A stretch of 64,000 bases of DNA from the NCBI GenBank assembly GCA_902515395.1, contig CABXUL010000003.1, forward strand, positions 1-64,000, given 5' to 3'. Both the position numbers and the translations under genes were made by a program. The notes under the pieces were generated by a model, which had not been told where the DNA came from, made no database searches, and saw nothing but the letters and a program-made list of their open reading frames with translations. This document shows, piece by piece, positions 19,014-28,191 of the stretch. Origin of the DNA: an uncultured Bacteroidota bacterium. GTDB lineage: Bacteria; Bacteroidota; Bacteroidia; Flavobacteriales; Flavobacteriaceae. Each line of letters opens with the position of its first letter. Within the stretch, counting starts at the first letter, position 1.

Positions 19014-20624
19014 TCATGAACTATCGCTTATCCTATTGGTAACAGAAATATAGCGATTTAACTCCTCTTTAACACTTGGATAAAGAATCATCAAACCAAT
19101 CATATTAGGAAAAACTAGAGCAAGTATCATTGCATCTGAAAAAGTCCAAACAGCGGACATATCACCTGCGGCACCAATCACAATAAAAATCAAAAATAAA
19201 ATCTTGTATGAGAGATCTGCAAACTTACTTTTTCCAAACAAAAACATCCATGATTGTAGTCCATAATATGACCAAGAAATCATTGTAGAAACAGCAAATA
19301 ACACAACAGCTAACGTTAAAAATGGACCAGCAAAATAAATGTATTTTGAAAAAGCTGCAGTTGTTATACCCGCACCTTCAACAACTGCTCCATCAATTAT
19401 TACTTTTCCCCCAATTCCACCATATTCAAATATGGTGCTATCTCCATTAAATATAATAATAACTAGTGCAGTCATAGTACAAATCACAACTGTATCAATG
19501 AATGGTTCTAATAATGCAACTAAACCCTCTGAAGCTGCATAATTTGTCTTAACGGCTGAGTGAGCAATAGATGCTGATCCCGCTCCGGCTTCATTGGAAA
19601 ATGCGGCTCGCCTAAAGCCTGTAATTAAAACCCCTAAAAATCCTCCAAGACCAGCTTGTGGATTAAAAGCTTGTTTAAAAATCATTCCAAAAGCGTCATC
19701 AACGTAGTTAAAATTTGAAATAATGATGTATAGACAAGCCAATAAATAAGTTAAAGCCATAAAAGGGACTATTTTTTCTGTGACTGAGGCAATTCTCTTA
19801 ATACCTCCAATGATTATAATTCCAACAAAAATCATCATAATTATTCCTATGATAGTTCTTGCGCTTCCACCGGTAAACCCAAAAGAATTGACTAACTGCA
19901 TTGCAGCTTGGTTAGACTGAGCAGCATTTCCACCTCCAAAAGAAGCACCAATACAGAGTACAGCAAAAATTATTGCAAGAATTTTTCCAATTTTAGCAAA
20001 ACCGCGTTCTTCAAGCCCTTTAGACAGGTAATACATTGGCCCCCCATAAACAGTACCTGCCTTATCAATATCTCTATATTTGACTCCTAAAGTACATTCT
20101 ACAAACTTTGTTGACATTCCCAGTAAACCGCATAAAATCATCCAAAAAGTAGCTCCTGGCCCTCCAACAGCAATAGCCAATGCAACGCCAGCAATATTTC
20201 CATTGCCAACTGTTCCCGAAACAGCAGTTGCCAATGCCTGAAAATGACTAACTTCTCCCTGTTCTACTTTATTTTGAATGGTTTTTTTTCTGTTTGGGTC
20301 ATTTCCAAAGTCCCTAGTATTTACTTGATCTAAAGCATCATATCTTCCACTTACCGTCCGAATAGCTAAGGGGATTCTTCGAATATTTACAAAGTTAAAG
20401 TAGAGTGTAAAAAATAGTGCCCCACCTACCAACAAGAAAATAATTGTAGGAATTGAAGTCCCAGGAAAACTATGTAAAACAACTCCTCCCCACCAATTTG
20501 CTATAGGAGTAAAAGCTTCATTTATTTTATCATCCAAGCCCATCTGTTGAGCAAAGCTGACTTTGGGGAGATTAAAAAAAATAAAAAAACAAATTAATTT
20601 AAATAAATTATCTTTTCTATTCAT
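19014..20624 (-). CDS. Alanine/glycine:cation (AGCS family) sodium symporter
   Basis: HFQALATAVSGTVGNGNIAGVALAIAVGGPGATFWM, GFRRAAFSNEAGAGSASIAHSAVKT. Confidence 0.93.
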   Translation of the reverse strand: MNRKDNLFKLICFFIFFNLPKVSFAQQMGLDDKINEAFTPIANWWGGVVLHSFPGTSIPTIIFLLVGGALFFTLYFNFVNIRRIPLAIRTVSGRYDALDQVNTRDFGNDPNRKKTIQNKVEQGEVSHFQALATAVSGTVGNGNIAGVALAIAVGGPGATFWMILCGLLGMSTKFVECTLGVKYRDIDKAGTVYGGPMYYLSKGLEERGFAKIGKILAIIFAVLCIGASFGGGNAAQSNQAAMQLVNSFGFTGGSARTIIGIIMMIFVGIIIIGGIKRIASVTEKIVPFMALTYLLACLYIIISNFNYVDDAFGMIFKQAFNPQAGLGGFLGVLITGFRRAAFSNEAGAGSASIAHSAVKTNYAASEGLVALLEPFIDTVVICTMTALVIIIFNGDSTIFEYGGIGGKVIIDGAVVEGAGITTAAFSKYIYFAGPFLTLAVVLFAVSTMISWSYYGLQSWMFLFGKSKFADLSYKILFLIFIVIGAAGDMSAVWTFSDAMILALVFPNMIGLMILYPSVKEELNRYISVTNRISDSS

Positions 20625-20781
20625 TGAATAAAGGATTGTTTACTTTATGTTAAAAGCAAAGTAAAGTAAAACTAATTCAAATCAAAAATGGAATTTATTT
20701 TTTAAAGACCTTTTTTTGAAATTAATTATAAAACTAAGGAGCCTTATAAAAAAATCATGAACAACTTATTATTAAAATGGT

Positions 20782-21009
20782 TTATAAGTCGAATACAGAA
20801 GTTCTTTTTGTGTAAATCATATCTTTTAATTTAAGCCAGAATGCTAATGTTAGATATATTATAAAACCGCCAACTACGGTAGTAAAGGATGCATATATAA
20901 AAAAAAGACGAACACTTTTAACCTTCATTCCTAATGAATCGGCTAGCCTTGTACAAACAGTAAATCCATATTTCTCAAAAAAATGCCGCAATGAAATAAA
21001 CCGATTCAA
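20782..21009 (-). CDS. PspC-domain small membrane protein
   Basis: GFTVCTRLADSLGMKVKSVRLFFIYASFTTVVGGFIIYLTLAFWLKLKD resembles flavobacterial PspC family members. Confidence 0.75.
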   Translation of the reverse strand: MNRFISLRHFFEKYGFTVCTRLADSLGMKVKSVRLFFIYASFTTVVGGFIIYLTLAFWLKLKDMIYTKRTSVFDL

Positions 21010-21037
21010 GTATTCGTTAAGTTATTGTATTAAAAAA

Positions 21038-21343
21038 TTATACATATTCTCCCTCCCAATCCAAAAAACCACCTAAAAGATTTTTTACAACTCCAAAACC
21101 ATAATGATTCATTATTTGACAGGCCTTAGAGCTTCTAGCTCCAGAGCGACAATAAACGTAGAAATTTTTTGAATTATCTAATGCTAATATTTTTTCTACA
21201 AAATCTTCAGGATTATTAATGTCTATTAAAGTTGCATTGGGTATGTGTCCGGCATTATACTCCTCCAGAGTGCGTACATCTAATAAAAAACTATTATTAT
21301 CAGATTCTAGCTCAGATCTCCATTCATTTTGTGATAAGTCCAT
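21038..21343 (-). CDS. Rhodanese-like domain protein
   Basis: FLLDVRTLEEYNAGHIPNATLI and YCRSGARSSKAC active-site loop. Confidence 0.9.
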   Translation of the reverse strand: MDLSQNEWRSELESDNNSFLLDVRTLEEYNAGHIPNATLIDINNPEDFVEKILALDNSKNFYVYCRSGARSSKACQIMNHYGFGVVKNLLGGFLDWEGEYV

Positions 21344-21418
21344 TTTTTTTTAAAATAAGTTTAAAATAACCTAAAAAAAATTTATAATATATTTTTTAAT
21401 TTTTTTTATATATTTGTT

Positions 21419-21435
21419 TATACAATATTTGTATA
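21419..21435. promoter_or_regulatory. Perfect inverted repeat TATACAA-TAT-TTGTATA, candidate MarR operator
   Basis: 17-bp palindrome between a TATATTTG -7 element (21409-21416) and the marR ATG (21440). Confidence 0.65.
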
Positions 21436-21439
21436 CACA

Positions 21440-21874
21440 ATGGATGGTTATTTAGAAATTGCAAAAAACACAGTTGTTGGAATGCTTAAAGCAGGCAACA
21501 AAGCTGAACAATATTTAAGTGGAACTTTAAAACCTTTTGATATATCACTTCAGCAATTCAATGTACTAAGAATTCTTCGAGGACGCAAAGGAAAAGCGGC
21601 AAATTTAAATACTGTTCAACAAAGAATGATTCATAAAATGAGTAATACAAGTCGATTAATTGATAAATTAATAGAAAAAAAATTAGTCGAGAGGGATATT
21701 TGTGCTGATAATAGAAGAAAAATTGAACTATTTATTACCAAAAAGGGTTTAAATTTATTGAATGATCTGGATAATAAAATTCAAATGACAGAAGCAGAAA
21801 TTTTAAAACCACTCTCTATTGATGATCAGAAAATTTTAAGGAATTTAATCAATAAAATAACACTTAACAATTAA
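21440..21874 (+). CDS. MarR family transcriptional regulator
   Basis: Winged-helix: LNTVQQRMIHKMSNTSRLIDKLIEKKLVERDICADNRRKIELFITKKGLNLL. Confidence 0.92.
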   Translation: MDGYLEIAKNTVVGMLKAGNKAEQYLSGTLKPFDISLQQFNVLRILRGRKGKAANLNTVQQRMIHKMSNTSRLIDKLIEKKLVERDICADNRRKIELFITKKGLNLLNDLDNKIQMTEAEILKPLSIDDQKILRNLINKITLNN

Positions 21875-21893
21875 ATATAAAACTTCACCTAAC

Positions 21894-22472
21894 ATGAAAA
21901 ATTATTCTATAGTTTCAATAATCACCACAATATTAATTTGTACAACCCTTTCAATAAACGCTCAAGAAAAATCACTAAATATAGAAAGTAGTAGTATAAG
22001 ATGGTATGGAGAAGAAATTACAGGGAAACAGCATTATGGAGATCTTAAGTTTTCTAGTGGTAATATTGAAATTAACAATAAAGTTGTTTCCACCGGTAAT
22101 TTTGTAGTAAACATGAATTCACTAACGGTAGAGGATTTGTCAGGTGGTGGTAAAAAACGACTTGAAGGTCATTTAAGATCATCTGCCTTCTTCGGTGTTT
22201 CAGATCATCCACAGGCATCATTAAATATAACTTCAATGGTTGATATTGATGGTAATTCTCAAATATTAGATGGAGAATTAACAATAAAAGGTATTACACA
22301 TCCAATTAATTTTTCAATTACATTAAATTCTGAAAATAATGCAACAGCTAAGCTTGTTTTTGATAGATCAAAATACGATGTTCGATTTCGATCTGGATCC
22401 TTTTTTGATCAGTTAGGAGATAAATTAATCCTGGATGACATTAAACTCGAGGTGGTGCTTGAATTTAATTAG
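21894..22472 (+). CDS. YceI family periplasmic protein
   Basis: Signal peptide; SSSIRWYGEEITGKQHYGDLKFSSG...HLRSSAFFGVSDHPQASLNITS...LTIKGITHPINF. Confidence 0.92.
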   Translation: MKNYSIVSIITTILICTTLSINAQEKSLNIESSSIRWYGEEITGKQHYGDLKFSSGNIEINNKVVSTGNFVVNMNSLTVEDLSGGGKKRLEGHLRSSAFFGVSDHPQASLNITSMVDIDGNSQILDGELTIKGITHPINFSITLNSENNATAKLVFDRSKYDVRFRSGSFFDQLGDKLILDDIKLEVVLEFN

Positions 22473-22493
22473 TTTTAAAAAACAATTTCAAAG

Positions 22494-22523
22494 TTGTCAA
22501 ATAGTAATTTTGAATTATATTTG
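22494..22523 (+). promoter_or_regulatory. trp operon promoter, TTG-N19-TATATTTG
   Basis: TTG 22494-22496, 19-nt spacer, TATATTTG 22516-22523; matches the Bacteroidota -33/-7 consensus (TTTG / TAnnTTTG). Confidence 0.7.
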
Positions 22524-22527
22524 CAAA

Positions 22528-22575
22528 ATGAAACATAAGATTGAAGATATTAGCTGGTGGAATGACTTGATTTAG
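22528..22575 (+). CDS. trpL: trp leader peptide MKHKIEDISWWNDLI (tandem Trp codons)
   Basis: ATG AAA CAT AAG ATT GAA GAT ATT AGC TGG TGG AAT GAC TTG ATT TAG, directly upstream of a terminator and trpE. Confidence 0.85.
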   Translation: MKHKIEDISWWNDLI

Positions 22576-22607
22576 TTCAGATCGTGATACTGCTGTTTCA
22601 TATTTAG

Positions 22608-22638
22608 AAGGCTTGTCATTACGACAGGCCTTTTTTAA
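22608..22638 (+). terminator. trp attenuator terminator hairpin
   Basis: AAGGCTTGTC-attac-GACAGGCCTT followed by a T run; ends about 10 nt before the trpE ATG. Confidence 0.85.
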
Positions 22639-22647
22639 TTTAGGACA

Positions 22648-24057
22648 ATGGAAAATAAAAAGAAATACAATCTTAAATCCATACATAAAAAAATACTTGC
22701 GGATACATATACGCCAGTGAGTGTATATCTTAAAATAAGGGATCAATTTCCTCACAGCTTACTTTTGGAAAGTAGTGACTATGATGCAAGAGCTAATAAT
22801 TTTTCATATGTATGTTGCAATCCAATCGCATCTATTAGTATATCAAATGGCAATATTGATTACAAATATCCTGATGATTTAAAATACAGCAGAGGGATAG
22901 ATTTAAAAGATAATATTCCTAATCTTATACAATCTTTTTCAAACCAATTTAAATCTGAAAAACACCAATTTAAATTTATTACCAATGGATTATTTGGATA
23001 TCTCTCTCACGAGGCCGTTGGTCATTTTGAATCGATATCTTTGAACAAAAATAAAAGTCATTTTAACACCCCAGAAATTTACTATGCGGTTTATCAAAAT
23101 ATTATTGCGATTAGTCTTTTTAATCATGAGGCATACATATTTTCAAATAGTTTAATAGGAGAGGACAACCTGGATGAGATTGAACAGATTATCAAAAAAG
23201 ATAATATTGCGACTTACCAATTTGAGAAAAATGGTGAAAAGTCATCGAATCTTACAGACGAAGAATTTCTAGCGCTTGTTCAAAAAGGAAAAGAACACTG
23301 CTTTAGAGGAGATGTTTTTCAATTGGTGCTTTCCAGGAGATTCTCTCAAGGCTTCACAGGAGATGAATTCAATGTTTATCGTGCCTTAAGATCTATCAAT
23401 CCATCTCCTTACCTTTTTTTCTTTGACTATGGGGATTTTAAAATTTTCGGGAGTTCACCTGAAGCCCAGCTTATTGTAAAGGACGGAAAAGCTGAAATTC
23501 ATCCCATTGCAGGAACTTTTAAACGAACAGGAAATGATATTGAGGACCAGTTATCAGCAGAACGATTGGCTGCTGACCCAAAAGAGAACAGTGAACACGT
23601 TATGCTTGTAGATTTAGCTAGGAATGATCTTAGTAGAAATGGTAGTGACGTGGTAGTTGAGAAAAATAGAGAAATTCAGTTTTTCTCCCATGTGATTCAT
23701 TTGGTTTCAAAGGTAACTGGATTCTTGAAGTCTAAAACAGCATCATATCAGATGGTCGCAGACACCTTTCCAGCAGGAACATTAAGCGGAGCCCCGAAGC
23801 ACAAAGCACTTCAATTGATTGACAAATATGAAAATGTAGCCCGTAATTTTTATGGAGGAGCATTGGGGTATATGGATTTTGATGGGAATTTTAACCACTG
23901 CATTATCATCCGGTCTTTTATGAGTAGAAATCAAATGCTTCATTATCAAGCTGGTGCAGGAATTGTCTCGAAATCCGTACCGGAAAATGAATTACAAGAA
24001 ATATATAATAAATTGGGTGCTTTAGATAAAGCACTAAACATTGCAGAAAAACTTTAG
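22648..24057 (+). CDS. trpE: Anthranilate synthase component I
   Basis: GDVFQLVLSRRFSQGF, FGSSPEAQLIVKDGKAEIHPIAGTFKR, DLARNDLSRNGSDV, FPAGTLSGAPKHKALQLIDKYE. Confidence 0.97.
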   Translation: MENKKKYNLKSIHKKILADTYTPVSVYLKIRDQFPHSLLLESSDYDARANNFSYVCCNPIASISISNGNIDYKYPDDLKYSRGIDLKDNIPNLIQSFSNQFKSEKHQFKFITNGLFGYLSHEAVGHFESISLNKNKSHFNTPEIYYAVYQNIIAISLFNHEAYIFSNSLIGEDNLDEIEQIIKKDNIATYQFEKNGEKSSNLTDEEFLALVQKGKEHCFRGDVFQLVLSRRFSQGFTGDEFNVYRALRSINPSPYLFFFDYGDFKIFGSSPEAQLIVKDGKAEIHPIAGTFKRTGNDIEDQLSAERLAADPKENSEHVMLVDLARNDLSRNGSDVVVEKNREIQFFSHVIHLVSKVTGFLKSKTASYQMVADTFPAGTLSGAPKHKALQLIDKYENVARNFYGGALGYMDFDGNFNHCIIIRSFMSRNQMLHYQAGAGIVSKSVPENELQEIYNKLGALDKALNIAEKL

Positions 24058-24058
24058 A

Positions 24059-24622
24059 ATGAAAAAAATATTTGTCATAGATAATTACGATTCGTTTACC
24101 TATAATTTAGTGCATTACCTAGAAGAACTTGGCGCCAGAGTTACTGTGAAGCGAAATGATCAATTTCAACTTTCAGAAATAGAAGACTATGAATATTTAT
24201 TACTTTCTCCGGGACCAGGAATTCCCGATGAAGCAGGGTTGTTAAAAGCGGCAATTGAAAGATATGCTGCCTCTAAAAAAATATTAGGTGTTTGCTTGGG
24301 TCAACAAGCTATCGGTGAAGTTTTTGGAGCAAAGCTAAATAATCTAAATACTGTTTTCCATGGGGTAGCCACGCCAATAAATATTACAGAAAAGGATCTT
24401 TTATTTTATGATTTACCAGATAGTTTCGAAGTAGGACGGTATCATTCTTGGGTTGTTAAAACCCCCTTACCGGAAGATTTAGTAGCAACTTCTTTTGACA
24501 ATAATAAACAATTAATGTCATTAAGGCATAGGAATTACTCTGTAAGAGCCGTTCAATTTCACCCAGAGTCAATTTTGACCATGTATGGTAAAAAAATATT
24601 AGAAAACTGGATCAATAGTTAA
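24059..24622 (+). CDS. trpG: Anthranilate synthase component II (glutamine amidotransferase)
   Basis: DNYDSFTYNLVHYLEELGA, LSPGPGIPDEAG, GVCLGQQAIGEVFGA, VQFHPESILT. The ORF track start 24041 is probably too far upstream. Confidence 0.96.
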   Translation: MKKIFVIDNYDSFTYNLVHYLEELGARVTVKRNDQFQLSEIEDYEYLLLSPGPGIPDEAGLLKAAIERYAASKKILGVCLGQQAIGEVFGAKLNNLNTVFHGVATPINITEKDLLFYDLPDSFEVGRYHSWVVKTPLPEDLVATSFDNNKQLMSLRHRNYSVRAVQFHPESILTMYGKKILENWINS

Positions 24623-24625
24623 ATA

Positions 24626-25621
24626 ATGAGAGCAATTCTAAACAGACTTGCACAGCACGAAACTCTTGAGGTTTCAGAGGCTGAAAAAATACTAACCGGA
24701 ATCGCTGAAGGGCAATACAACCCCAGTCAAATTGCAGCTTTCTTAACTGTTTTTATGATGCGTAGCATAACTCTAAAAGAGTTAGAAGGGTTTCGAAAAG
24801 CATTGCAAAAGCTATGTTTATCTATAGATTTGAGCGACTTTTCCCCGATTGATTTATGTGGAACAGGAGGAGATGGTAAAGATACTTTCAACATTTCAAC
24901 CCTTGCGTCCTTTATTACCGCTGGGGCCGGAATAAAAGTTGCCAAACACGGAAATTATGGGGTCTCCTCAGGTTGTGGGTCAAGCAATGTTTTGGAGTAT
25001 TTGGGAATAAAATTTTCAAATGACGGTGATTTTTTAAAGCGCTGTATAGACGAAGCAGGAATCTGTAACCTTCATGCACCACTTTTTCACCCAGCAATGA
25101 AAAATATTGCGCCAATTAGAAGAGAACTCGGGGTAAAAACATTTTTTAATATGTTAGGGCCATTGGTCAATCCAGCCTACCCAAAATATCAACTAACTGG
25201 AGTTTTTAATCTTGAGCTGGCAAGGATTTACGGTTATCTTTTTCAGAATTCAAAACAGAATTTCACAATTCTGTTCTCCCTGGACGGATACGATGAAATT
25301 TCCCTAACTGGACCTACAAAAGCAATTAGAAATAAAGGAGAGTTTATTATCGATGCATCGGATTTCGGAATTCATTCTTTAAAAGCAGAAGCAATTAGTG
25401 GTGGGTCAAATATCCCATCATCGGCAGCAATATTTACAAAGGTTTTAGAGGGAAAAGGAAGTAAAGCTCAAAATAATGTTGTCTGCGCTAATGCTGCAAT
25501 GGCAATTGCTACTGTTACTGATTGTAATCCAAAAGAGGGATTTGAAAAAGCAAAGGAGTCATTATTGTCAGGTAAAGCAAATAAAGCTTTCAAAAAACTA
25601 CAAAAGTTAAGCGCCACATGA
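24626..25621 (+). CDS. trpD: Anthranilate phosphoribosyltransferase
   Basis: DLCGTGGDGKDTFNIST, VAKHGNYGVSSGCGSSNVLEYLG, FFNMLGPLVNPA. Confidence 0.97.
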   Translation: MRAILNRLAQHETLEVSEAEKILTGIAEGQYNPSQIAAFLTVFMMRSITLKELEGFRKALQKLCLSIDLSDFSPIDLCGTGGDGKDTFNISTLASFITAGAGIKVAKHGNYGVSSGCGSSNVLEYLGIKFSNDGDFLKRCIDEAGICNLHAPLFHPAMKNIAPIRRELGVKTFFNMLGPLVNPAYPKYQLTGVFNLELARIYGYLFQNSKQNFTILFSLDGYDEISLTGPTKAIRNKGEFIIDASDFGIHSLKAEAISGGSNIPSSAAIFTKVLEGKGSKAQNNVVCANAAMAIATVTDCNPKEGFEKAKESLLSGKANKAFKKLQKLSAT

Positions 25622-26403
25622 GTATTTTAAATGAAATAATTTCAGATAAAAAAAAAGAAGTCGAGCTAAGAAAGAAACTTTTCCCATCAACCTATTGGGA
25701 AAAATCTCCTTTATTTGGTCGAAAAACCTATTCATTAGCAAATAAGCTTAAAAATAGCCATTCGGGGATTATCGCTGAACACAAACGACGATCTCCTTCT
25801 AGATCTAATATCAACAATGGCTTATCGGTATCCGAAGTAGCAATTGGCTATGAGGCAGCAGGGGTATGCGGTATGTCTATACTCACTGATTTGAAATATT
25901 TCGGTGGAAGTCTTGAAGATCTTAATGCCGCAAGGGCCGTTTGTAAATTCCCATTATTAAGAAAAGAATTTATAATTGATCCTTATCAAGTGATTGAGGC
26001 CAAGGCAAATGGAGCTGACGTAGTCCTATTAATTGCAGCCATATTAAGTCGAGATAAAATCAAATTACTTTCCGAAAAAGCTAAAAGCCTTAACTTGGAA
26101 GTACTTCTTGAAGTTCATAATGAAAAGGAGCTGGAAAAATCAATTATGCCAAGTTTGGATATGTTGGGTGTTAATAATCGTAATTTAAAAACATTCGAAG
26201 TAAATCTAGAAAAGAGCAGGGAGTTAGCCCCTAAAATCCCGGATGATTTTGTAAAGGTATCCGAGAGCGGAATAAGTAAAATTGAGTCAATTCAGGATTT
26301 AAAAACTTTTGGTTTTCAAGGGTTTTTAATTGGCGAGAGCTTCATGAAGTCAGCTGATCCTGGAGATTCGGCTTTAAATTTCATTAAAAAACTAGAATCA
26401 TGA
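25618..26403 (+). CDS. trpC: Indole-3-glycerol phosphate synthase
   Basis: IIAEHKRRSPSRSNIN, CGMSILTDLKYFGGSLEDL, LLRKEFIIDPYQVIEAKANGADVVLLI, VSESGISKIESI. Confidence 0.97.
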   Translation: MSILNEIISDKKKEVELRKKLFPSTYWEKSPLFGRKTYSLANKLKNSHSGIIAEHKRRSPSRSNINNGLSVSEVAIGYEAAGVCGMSILTDLKYFGGSLEDLNAARAVCKFPLLRKEFIIDPYQVIEAKANGADVVLLIAAILSRDKIKLLSEKAKSLNLEVLLEVHNEKELEKSIMPSLDMLGVNNRNLKTFEVNLEKSRELAPKIPDDFVKVSESGISKIESIQDLKTFGFQGFLIGESFMKSADPGDSALNFIKKLES

Positions 26404-27026
26404 AACTGAAAGTTTGTGGAATGCGATCCTCAAAAAACATAATTAATCTTGCGAGGATTATGCCAGATTATATGGGCTTTATTTTTTGGGAAAATTCAAA
26501 ACGTTTTGTGAGTAACTTGACACCAGATTTAGGGGAACCAGTAAAAAAAGTCGGGGTATTTGTGAATGCAAGCTTGGAATACATCAAAGAGTGTATTGAA
26601 GCTCATAAACTAAAAGCTGTTCAACTTCACGGAAATGAAAGTCCTGAACAGTGTGGTGAGTTAGGAGAAGTTGATGTTGAGGTTATCAAAACTTTTGCTG
26701 TCCATAGAGAGTTTGACTTCAGTGAGATAGCGGTTTATGAATCAGTTTGCGATTATTTCCTTTTTGATACTAAAGGAGAACTACGAGGTGGAAATGGACT
26801 GCATTTTGACTGGACTATATTAAAGGATTATCCCTCAAAAAAACCATTTTTCTTAAGTGGGGGAATTGGACCGAATGACTGTGTTGCAATTGCATCAATA
26901 ATTAAATTAAATTTGCCACTTTATGCTATTGATGTAAACAGTAAATTTGAAATTGAACCCGGTTTTAAAAATATTCAAAGCATAAAAGAATTTAGATCAA
27001 AATTAAACAATGAGATATCAGGTTGA
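26400..27026 (+). CDS. trpF: Phosphoribosylanthranilate isomerase
   Basis: KVCGMRSSKNI, GFIFWENSKRFVS, AVQLHGNESPEQC, LSGGIGPND, AIDVNSKFEIEPGFKN. Confidence 0.96.
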   Translation: MKLKVCGMRSSKNIINLARIMPDYMGFIFWENSKRFVSNLTPDLGEPVKKVGVFVNASLEYIKECIEAHKLKAVQLHGNESPEQCGELGEVDVEVIKTFAVHREFDFSEIAVYESVCDYFLFDTKGELRGGNGLHFDWTILKDYPSKKPFFLSGGIGPNDCVAIASIIKLNLPLYAIDVNSKFEIEPGFKNIQSIKEFRSKLNNEISG

Positions 27027-28191
27027 CGAAAAAGGTTTTTACGGTGATTTCGGTGGAGCATATATTCCAGAAATGCTTTATCCAAATATCGAAGAATTAA
27101 GAAAAAGTTATATAGAAATTAGTGAGGATGGAGAGTTCCAAAAAGAGTTTAAATTTTTACTAAAGGAATATGTTGGGAGACCAACACCGTTATATTTTGC
27201 TGAGCGTCTATCAGATAAATACAATACAAAAATTTATCTTAAAAGAGAGGATCTATGTCATACAGGTGCACATAAGGTTAACAATACTATTGGACAAATT
27301 CTTTTGGCCAAACGCCTGGGTAAAAACCGAATTATAGCCGAAACAGGAGCCGGACAGCACGGAGTAGCAACAGCTACTGTTTGTGCTTTAATGGGGATTC
27401 AATGCATTGTTTATATGGGTGAATTGGACATAAGAAGACAGGCACCCAATGTTGCGCGGATGAAAATGCTTGGAGCTGAGGTTCGACCAGCGCAATCAGG
27501 GAGCAAAACATTGAAGGATGCCACCAACGAAGCTATTAGGGATTGGATAAATAATCCTGTGGATACTCATTATATAATTGGTTCTGTGGTGGGCCCACAC
27601 CCCTATCCGGATATGGTTGCACGCTTTCAATCTGTTATTAGCTCGGAAACAAAACTACAATTGATGGAAAAAGAAGGTCGCGATTACCCTGACCATGTAA
27701 TTGCCTGTGTAGGTGGGGGAAGCAATGCAGCTGGATTATATTTTCATTACTTAAATGATTTAAGGGTAAATATTATTGCAGTAGAAGCTGCTGGAAAAGG
27801 AATTGATTCTGGCAAAAGTGCTGCCACATCAGCTTTAGGAAAAGAGGGAATAATTCACGGGAGTAAAACCTTGTTGATGCAAACACCTGACGGTCAAATC
27901 ACCGAACCTTATTCTATCTCAGCAGGATTAGATTATCCAGGGGTAGGACCAATGCACGCTCATTTGTACAGAAGTCAACGTGCCGAGTTTATTTCCATTC
28001 CAGATCAAGAAGCGATGGATTGGGGATTAACACTTTCACAGATGGAAGGAATTATCCCTGCAATTGAAACTGCACATGCATTTGCAGTGCTGGATATAAA
28101 ACAATTCAGTCCCAATGAAATCATTGTATTCAACTGTTCAGGTAGAGGAGATAAAGACTTAGATACCTATATTGACTATTTCAAACTCTAA
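27010..28191 (+). CDS. trpB: Tryptophan synthase beta chain
   Basis: GRPTPLYFAERLSDKY, KREDLCHTGAHKVNNTIGQ, AETGAGQHGVATATV, CVGGGSNAAG. Confidence 0.98.
   Translation: MRYQVDEKGFYGDFGGAYIPEMLYPNIEELRKSYIEISEDGEFQKEFKFLLKEYVGRPTPLYFAERLSDKYNTKIYLKREDLCHTGAHKVNNTIGQILLAKRLGKNRIIAETGAGQHGVATATVCALMGIQCIVYMGELDIRRQAPNVARMKMLGAEVRPAQSGSKTLKDATNEAIRDWINNPVDTHYIIGSVVGPHPYPDMVARFQSVISSETKLQLMEKEGRDYPDHVIACVGGGSNAAGLYFHYLNDLRVNIIAVEAAGKGIDSGKSAATSALGKEGIIHGSKTLLMQTPDGQITEPYSISAGLDYPGVGPMHAHLYRSQRAEFISIPDQEAMDWGLTLSQMEGIIPAIETAHAFAVLDIKQFSPNEIIVFNCSGRGDKDLDTYIDYFKL

Noticed and set aside
22465-22755. Minus-strand ORF (96 aa) across the trp leader
   Set aside because: It is antisense to the trp leader and trpE start, has no family features, and the leader architecture explains the region.
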